Below, one piece after another: positions 59,880-64,000 of a stretch of 64,000 nt of DNA (within the stretch, counting starts at the first letter, position 1; every line of letters begins with the position of its first letter). Origin of the DNA: Chordicoccus furentiruminis. Its GTDB lineage: Bacteria; Bacillota; Clostridia; Lachnospirales; Lachnospiraceae. The notes beneath the pieces are model-generated. The model saw only the letters and a list, made by a program, of their open reading frames with translations, made no database searches and was not told where the DNA came from. The stretch lies in NCBI RefSeq assembly GCF_019355395.1, contig NZ_CP048829.1, forward strand, positions 1,178,001-1,242,000, written 5' to 3'. A program made the translations under genes and the position numbers.

Positions 59880-60878
59880 ATGTGCACAGCAGCAACCTAT
59901 ACCACCAGAGATCACTATTTTGGACGCAATCTGGATCTGGAGCATTCCTATCACGAAACCGTCTGCGTCACGCCGCGGAACAAGACGCTTCCGTTCCGTC
60001 ATATGGCGCCGCAGCCGTCCCATCTGGCGATGATCGGCATGGCTTTCGTAGTGGACGGCTTTCCTCTTTATTATGACGCGACCAACGAACGGGGACTCAG
60101 TATGGCCGGTCTGAATTTCCCGGGAAACGCGCAGTACAATCAGCCGTCGGACGGGAAAGATAACATCGCCTCCTTCGAATTCATCCCGTGGATTCTCGGG
60201 CAGTGCGCCACCGTCGCCGAGGCCCGGCAGCTGCTGGCGCGTATCAATCTCACAGATACGCCCTTCAGCCCTCAGCTCCCGCCTTCCCCTCTTCACTGGA
60301 TGATCGCGGACCAGAAGGAAGTCATCGTTTTCGAGCAGACCGCCCGGGGCGGCACCGTCTATGACAACCCGGTGGGCGTGATGACCAACAATCCCACCTT
60401 TGACTATCATCTGACACATCTCGCCGATTACATGGGTTCGTCTGCCAGCCTGCCGTCCAACCGCTTCGCTCCCTCCGTCAGCCTCTCACAGTACAGCCGC
60501 GGCATGGGCGGATTCGGCATCCCCGGCGATCTCTCCTCCGCCTCCCGCTTCGTCAAAGTGGCCTTCACGAAGATGAACTCCGAGTCCGGGGACAGCGAAG
60601 CTGAGAGCATCACGCAGTTCTTCAAGATTCTCGGCTCGGTGGAGCAGCAGAAAGGCTGCTGCCGTCTCGGAAAAGATGAGGCCGGCCGCGACATCTGCGA
60701 ATATACAATCTACAGTTCCTGCTGCAACATGGATACCGGCGTCTACTACTACACGACCTACGGCAATTCCCGGATCACGGGCGTGGACATGCACGCGGAA
60801 AATCTTGACGGTTCCGAACTGGCCGTCTATGAGCTGGAAACCGACCAGCAGATCCATATGGTGAACCGGAAGGACTGA
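59880..60878 (+). CDS. bsh: Bile salt hydrolase (choloylglycine hydrolase family)
   Basis: A 332-residue Ntn hydrolase. After Met removal, Cys2 is the N-terminal nucleophile; R16 and D19 (FGRNLD), N79 (MAGLNFPGNA), N171 (VMTNNPTF) and R223 (ASRFVK) match the bile salt hydrolase active-site set, and GLNFPGNAQY is a Gram-positive BSH signature. It deconjugates glycine- or taurine-linked bile acids in the cytosol. Penicillin V acylases share the fold, but the NF/NNP motifs favour BSH. Monocistronic, with GGAGGG in the leader. Confidence 0.92.
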   Translation: MCTAATYTTRDHYFGRNLDLEHSYHETVCVTPRNKTLPFRHMAPQPSHLAMIGMAFVVDGFPLYYDATNERGLSMAGLNFPGNAQYNQPSDGKDNIASFEFIPWILGQCATVAEARQLLARINLTDTPFSPQLPPSPLHWMIADQKEVIVFEQTARGGTVYDNPVGVMTNNPTFDYHLTHLADYMGSSASLPSNRFAPSVSLSQYSRGMGGFGIPGDLSSASRFVKVAFTKMNSESGDSEAESITQFFKILGSVEQQKGCCRLGKDEAGRDICEYTIYSSCCNMDTGVYYYTTYGNSRITGVDMHAENLDGSELAVYELETDQQIHMVNRKD

Positions 60879-60910
60879 ATCCGGCCGTTGCTCCGGCAAC
60901 AGACAAAACA

Positions 60911-60944
60911 TCTCTGTCCGGCTATGCTTTAGCCAGACAGAGAC
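60911..60944. other. Intergenic hairpin after bsh
   Basis: TCTCTGTC/GACAGAGA with an inner GGCT/AGCC helix; no T-run. It may end or stabilise the bsh transcript. Confidence 0.5.
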
Positions 60945-60984
60945 GAAAGGATGTGACAGGGCACACGGCAGCCGCCCGGATGAT

Positions 60985-61563
60985 ATGAATTTAAGTGAAA
61001 TTACGGAAGCCATTCGAAACGATCCGCGAAATGCGGACTACACGAAGCGGGGCATCCCGCCCATTCTCCAGATCAGCCCGGAGGCACGCGTTCTGATCAT
61101 CGGCCAGGCGCCCGGCCGGCGCGTGGAAGAGTCGGGTGTTCCCTTCGACGACAAATCCGGAGAAACGCTCCGCGACTGGATGGGCGTTGACCGGGACACG
61201 TTCTATTCCGGGCGGATCGCGGTTTTGCCAATGGATTTCTACTATCCCGGAAAGGGAAAAACCGGAGATCTGCCGCCGAGACCGTTCATCGCGCGCGAGT
61301 ATCACGCCGCCCTCCTTCAGCAGATGCCGGACGTCAGACTCACCGTTCTGGTCGGACGCTACGCGATCGGCTTCTATCTGAAGGGACGGGAAGAGCGTAC
61401 GCTCACCGAAACGGTCCGGAATTTCCATTCGTTCCTTCCGTCCCGTTTCCCGATCGTTCACCCCAGTCCGCTCAATTTTCGCTGGCAGGCCAGAAATCCC
61501 TGGTTCGTGTCGGAGGTCGTCCCGGAGCTTCGCCGCAGAGTCGCCGAAAGCCTCACAGACTGA
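60985..61563 (+). CDS. Uracil-DNA-glycosylase superfamily protein
   Basis: The 192-residue protein has motif A LIIGQAPGRRVEESGVPFDD and motif B-like IVHPSPLNFRWQARNPWF, the two signatures of the family 4-like/COG1573 UDG group, which remove uracil or damaged bases from DNA. The typical Fe-S cysteines of family 4 are missing, so it belongs to a non-cluster branch and its activity is uncertain. The ribosome site is weak. Confidence 0.82.
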   Translation: MNLSEITEAIRNDPRNADYTKRGIPPILQISPEARVLIIGQAPGRRVEESGVPFDDKSGETLRDWMGVDRDTFYSGRIAVLPMDFYYPGKGKTGDLPPRPFIAREYHAALLQQMPDVRLTVLVGRYAIGFYLKGREERTLTETVRNFHSFLPSRFPIVHPSPLNFRWQARNPWFVSEVVPELRRRVAESLTD

Positions 61564-61573
61564 CCTGATCGAA

Positions 61574-61630
61574 GCATCAGAACGACGCGTATGACCGGCG
61601 TCCCGCCGGTCATACGCGTCGTTCTGATGC
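61574..61630. terminator. Perfect 27-bp inverted repeat between convergent genes
   Basis: Arms 61574-61600 and 61604-61630 are perfectly complementary with a TCC loop. On the plus strand CTGCTTCACTTTTTT follows; on the minus strand no T-run follows. A terminator is likely for the plus strand, although the stem is unusually long. Confidence 0.7.
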
Positions 61631-61647
61631 CTGCTTCACTTTTTTAT

Positions 61648-62643
61648 TTATTTTGTACTCTCTCTCAGAATGATCTGATAGTCGCGAAGGAGCGTACTCC
61701 CCGGCTGTTCTCCGTCGATCATCTGAAGCAGCGTGACGGCCGCCGTCCCGCCCAGCTTCCGGTCGTCGATGTCGATCGCCGTCACCGCAGGATCCGAGCC
61801 GGTCAGCAGCGCACTGTTGTAGAACGAGGCCACCCGGATATCCCCCGGCACGCGGATCCGTTTTCTCCGGCAGGCTGCCATCACAAGACTCGCGATCATG
61901 TCGTCCATACAGACGATGCCCTGCGCCCCCCGCCTCATGGCGTCCGCCACAGCATGCTCCGCGGCCTGCTCCGAGTTCACGCCCATATAGAGCATCGACG
62001 GGTCCGCCTTCAGTCCGGCTGACTCAAACGCGGCCGTAAATCCCTTCTTCCGGGTATCCGCAATCACCTGCGTTTCGTCCTTCCCGAAAAGGACGAGACG
62101 CCGGAATCCTTTCCCGATCAGAATCTGCGTCAGCTCGCAGCAGGCGTCCAGATGGTCATTGTCCACCTGCACCAGCTCCTTGTCCGGACTGCTTCCGATC
62201 ACGACGAAGGGAATCCCGGCCGCTTTCAGATACTCCGCGGGCGGATCGTCGAACATTGTCCTGGTGAGGATCACCCCGTCCACCTTGCGGTCTTCCACCA
62301 TTCTCTTCAGATTGGAAATCTCACTGCCGGTGATCAGAGACATCAGAATATCATATCCCTTCTCCGACGTGACTTCCCCGATCCCCCGCAGACATTTGTG
62401 GAAATACGGAAGGTCAAAGAGATCGTAATCGGTCGGACAGACCACTCCGATATTGAACGTTCTCTGCTGTGCCAGCCCCCGCGCCACGGCATTCGGCTTG
62501 TAATGGATTCTGGAAATATAATCCTTCACCCGCGCCGTCGTAGCCGCACTGATGCGTCCCTTCCCGGATATCGCCCTCGAAACCGTGGTTTTCGACACAC
62601 CGAGGGCCTCCGCGATATCATCGATTGTCAGATTTTCAGCCAT
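61648..62643 (-). CDS. LacI-family transcriptional regulator
   Basis: A 331-residue regulator: N-terminal LacI helix-turn-helix (residues 4-58, LTIDDIAEALGVSKTTVSRA) and hinge HYKPNAVARGLA, then a sugar-binding domain (GVILTRTMFDDPP, FVVIGSSPDKELVQVDND). It is encoded 8 bp downstream of the malG-like gene and so probably regulates that importer. The ATG at 62643 has only a modest ribosome site (AAGGG 12 bases upstream), suggesting coupling with malG. Confidence 0.93.
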   Translation of the reverse strand: MAENLTIDDIAEALGVSKTTVSRAISGKGRISAATTARVKDYISRIHYKPNAVARGLAQQRTFNIGVVCPTDYDLFDLPYFHKCLRGIGEVTSEKGYDILMSLITGSEISNLKRMVEDRKVDGVILTRTMFDDPPAEYLKAAGIPFVVIGSSPDKELVQVDNDHLDACCELTQILIGKGFRRLVLFGKDETQVIADTRKKGFTAAFESAGLKADPSMLYMGVNSEQAAEHAVADAMRRGAQGIVCMDDMIASLVMAACRRKRIRVPGDIRVASFYNSALLTGSDPAVTAIDIDDRKLGGTAAVTLLQMIDGEQPGSTLLRDYQIILRESTK

Positions 62644-62651
62644 CTCCGTTT

Positions 62652-63530
62652 TCAGCCCTTCACTGCACCTCCGGTCACGCCTTCGACATAGTATTTCTGC
62701 AGGCACATAAACAGGATCACGACCGGTATCGCAACCAGTATACCACCTGCGCAGAACCTGGTGAAGTAGCCCTGATAATCATTGGTCCACACCCACCGCG
62801 TCAGGGCGACGGCAACGTTATAGCTTCTGTCGTTGCCGAAGGCCACATAGGAGGCGAAGATGTAGTCGCACCAGGGCGCGAGAAAGGCGGTCAGCGCAGT
62901 GTAGATGACGATCGGCTTCGACAGCGGGATGATCATCTGGTAAAAGATCTGGAACCGCGAGGCACCGTCGATCCGTGCTGCCTCGTCCAGCGCTTTCGGG
63001 ATCGTGTCGAAATAGCCCTTGCAGACATAGTACTGCATGCCGGAGCTCGCACAGTAGACAAGGATCAGCCCCGGCACGGCACCGCTCTGGGTGAGCCCGA
63101 ACTGCTTCAGCAGGAAATACATGCAGATCATCGTCAGAAAGCCCGGGAACATCCCGAGAATCAGCCAGAATCTCATCAGAAACGTGCGTCCCGCGAAGCG
63201 CATTCTGGAAAGCGCGTAGCTTACGCCCATCACGATCAGCGTCTGAAAGACCGTCGTCACCAGCGCGATGATCACGGTGTTTTGATACCAGAGCAGGAAG
63301 TTCGTCTCGCCCGAGAACAGAAAACGGTAGTTATCCAGTGAAAAACGCTTCGGGATCAGATAGCTCACCATCCCGCCGTACTCCGACGCGTAGGAGCGAA
63401 AGCTCTGCATGACGATGCCGAAGAACGGAAACAGCCAGATCACGCTGATCACGATCAGCAGCAGATAGCAGAAGAAATTGGCGGCGCTCCTCTTCCGGCT
63501 CATGGAAGCAAATGACTCATTCTTCATCAC
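62652..63530 (-). CDS. Sugar ABC transporter permease (MalG-like)
   Basis: The 292-residue protein has six helices and the CUT1 EAA loop AARIDGASRFQIFYQMIIPLSKP after LDE. It follows the malF-like gene with a 4-bp overlap and is followed by a LacI gene. Substrate is an oligosaccharide or similar; not determined from the visible part. Confidence 0.93.
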   Translation of the reverse strand: MMKNESFASMSRKRSAANFFCYLLLIVISVIWLFPFFGIVMQSFRSYASEYGGMVSYLIPKRFSLDNYRFLFSGETNFLLWYQNTVIIALVTTVFQTLIVMGVSYALSRMRFAGRTFLMRFWLILGMFPGFLTMICMYFLLKQFGLTQSGAVPGLILVYCASSGMQYYVCKGYFDTIPKALDEAARIDGASRFQIFYQMIIPLSKPIVIYTALTAFLAPWCDYIFASYVAFGNDRSYNVAVALTRWVWTNDYQGYFTRFCAGGILVAIPVVILFMCLQKYYVEGVTGGAVKG

Positions 63531-64000
63531 TGGAATCCCTCCTCATCCTTCACTGACGGAAGCCGGTTGTACACGACAAGCGAGATCACCGCCGTCACGA
63601 TGAAAACCATAATGCCGATGACCGCCGCCATCTTGTAATTCGTGTCGTTGACTGTCATCTTATAGAGCCATGTCACCAGCAGATCGGTGTGGCCTGCATT
63701 TCCCGCAAGCTTGAGTGACAGCGGCTTCCCCTGCGTCAAAAGGAAGATGACGTTGAAGTTGTTGAGATTCCCGGTGAACTGCGTCAGCAGGAACGGGCCT
63801 GTGACGAACAGCATGTAGGGCAGCGTGATGTTGAAGAACATCTGCGCCGGCGACGCGCCGTCCATCCTGGCTGATTCGTAGAGATCCTCCGGAATATTCA
63901 TCAGAAGGCCGGTCGAGATCAGCATCATGTAGGGAATCCCGATCCATATATTGATCAGGATGATCATCACCTTCGCGAGCGTCGGGTCCTCCCAGAACGG
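63527..64000 (-). CDS. Sugar ABC transporter permease (MalF-like), 5' part outside the window
   Basis: The C-terminal 158 residues of a CUT1 permease: helices around IILINIWIGIPYMMLISTGL, the EAA loop ARMDGASPAQMFFNITLPYM and MAAVIGIMVFIVTAVISLV. The frame stays open to the window edge (PFWEDPTLAKV), so the ATG at 63970 is internal. It overlaps malG by 4 bp. Confidence 0.92.
   Translation of the reverse strand, partial: PFWEDPTLAKVMIILINIWIGIPYMMLISTGLLMNIPEDLYESARMDGASPAQMFFNITLPYMLFVTGPFLLTQFTGNLNNFNVIFLLTQGKPLSLKLAGNAGHTDLLVTWLYKMTVNDTNYKMAAVIGIMVFIVTAVISLVVYNRLPSVKDEEGFQ

Noticed and set aside
1-64000. CRISPR arrays, prophage, insertion sequences, rRNA or tRNA genes
   Set aside because: No regularly spaced repeats, transposase or integrase genes, terminal inverted repeats, or tRNA-like cloverleafs were found by reading; a covariance-model and repeat search would settle this.

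Overview
The window is about 60% G+C DNA with Gram-positive (low-GC-phylum) style signals: strong GGAGG ribosome-binding sites, TTGACA-17-TATAAT promoters, Firmicutes-type PHO boxes, lipoproteins and cell-wall amidases. Together with a bile salt hydrolase, a solo BioY, sugar-polyol ABC systems, a YARHG-domain protein and a CbiK-type chelatase with signal peptide, this points to a gut Clostridia species, most likely a high-GC Lachnospiraceae. That assignment is inference. No rRNA, tRNA, CRISPR array, phage or insertion sequence was recognised.

Layout. 1-4 kb: end of a carbohydrate-binding surface protein, then a DeoR / FGGY kinase / BtpA sugar operon. 4-6 kb: TIGR04076 protein, bioY under a BirA operator, and birA. 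6-13 kb: a giant CheB-CheR-PAS-histidine kinase-receiver protein, a BMP-family lipoprotein and pgi. 13.4-17.6 kb (+): ttcA with a cysteine desulfurase, then a cobalamin riboswitch in front of an exported CbiK-like chelatase that carries an extra C-terminal beta domain. 17.7-21.6 kb: ROK fructokinase, D-lyxose isomerase, and an ABC-F protein with a probable attenuation leader. 21.7-31 kb: an AT-richer pentitol island (two zinc dehydrogenases, Rbs-type ABC importer, ribulokinase, ROK repressor). 31-34.4 kb: M20 peptidase, C39-like protein, XRE-Uma2 fusion. 34.4-41.4 kb: a complete Pho module (pstSCAB-phoU-phoP-phoR) with PHO boxes. 41.5-49.4 kb: DnaJ-like protein, YARHG protein, membrane cyclophilin, metallophosphoesterase coupled to a cytosolic ParB-like/BMP protein, galE. 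49.5-56.1 kb: two orphan solute-binding proteins, two peptidoglycan amidases, oligoendopeptidase F. 56.2-59.4 kb: a TrpXYP-like ABC importer. 59.4-61.6 kb: Dabb protein, bile salt hydrolase, uracil-DNA-glycosylase-like protein. 61.6-64 kb: LacI regulator and the ends of a MalFG-type importer.

How the parts work together. Carbon: several sugar and polyol routes (FGGY kinase, fructokinase plus lyxose/mannose isomerase, pentitol dehydrogenase plus ribulokinase, MalFG) feed pgi and the pentose phosphate pathway, each with a local regulator (DeoR, ROK, LacI). Phosphate: PhoPR probably controls pst through PHO boxes over the pstS promoter. Biotin: BirA can shut bioY because its operator covers the -35 box. 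Cobalt/tetrapyrrole: the chelatase is under cobalamin control.

Most worth a second look: the exported riboswitch-controlled chelatase fusion; the leader RNA of the ABC-F gene (4-codon peptide, 31-codon ORF, competing helices); the cytosolic ParB-like/BMP protein translationally coupled to a metallophosphoesterase; the orphan solute-binding pair beside wall amidases; and the repeated Ala/Ser/Glu-rich tails on exported proteins.
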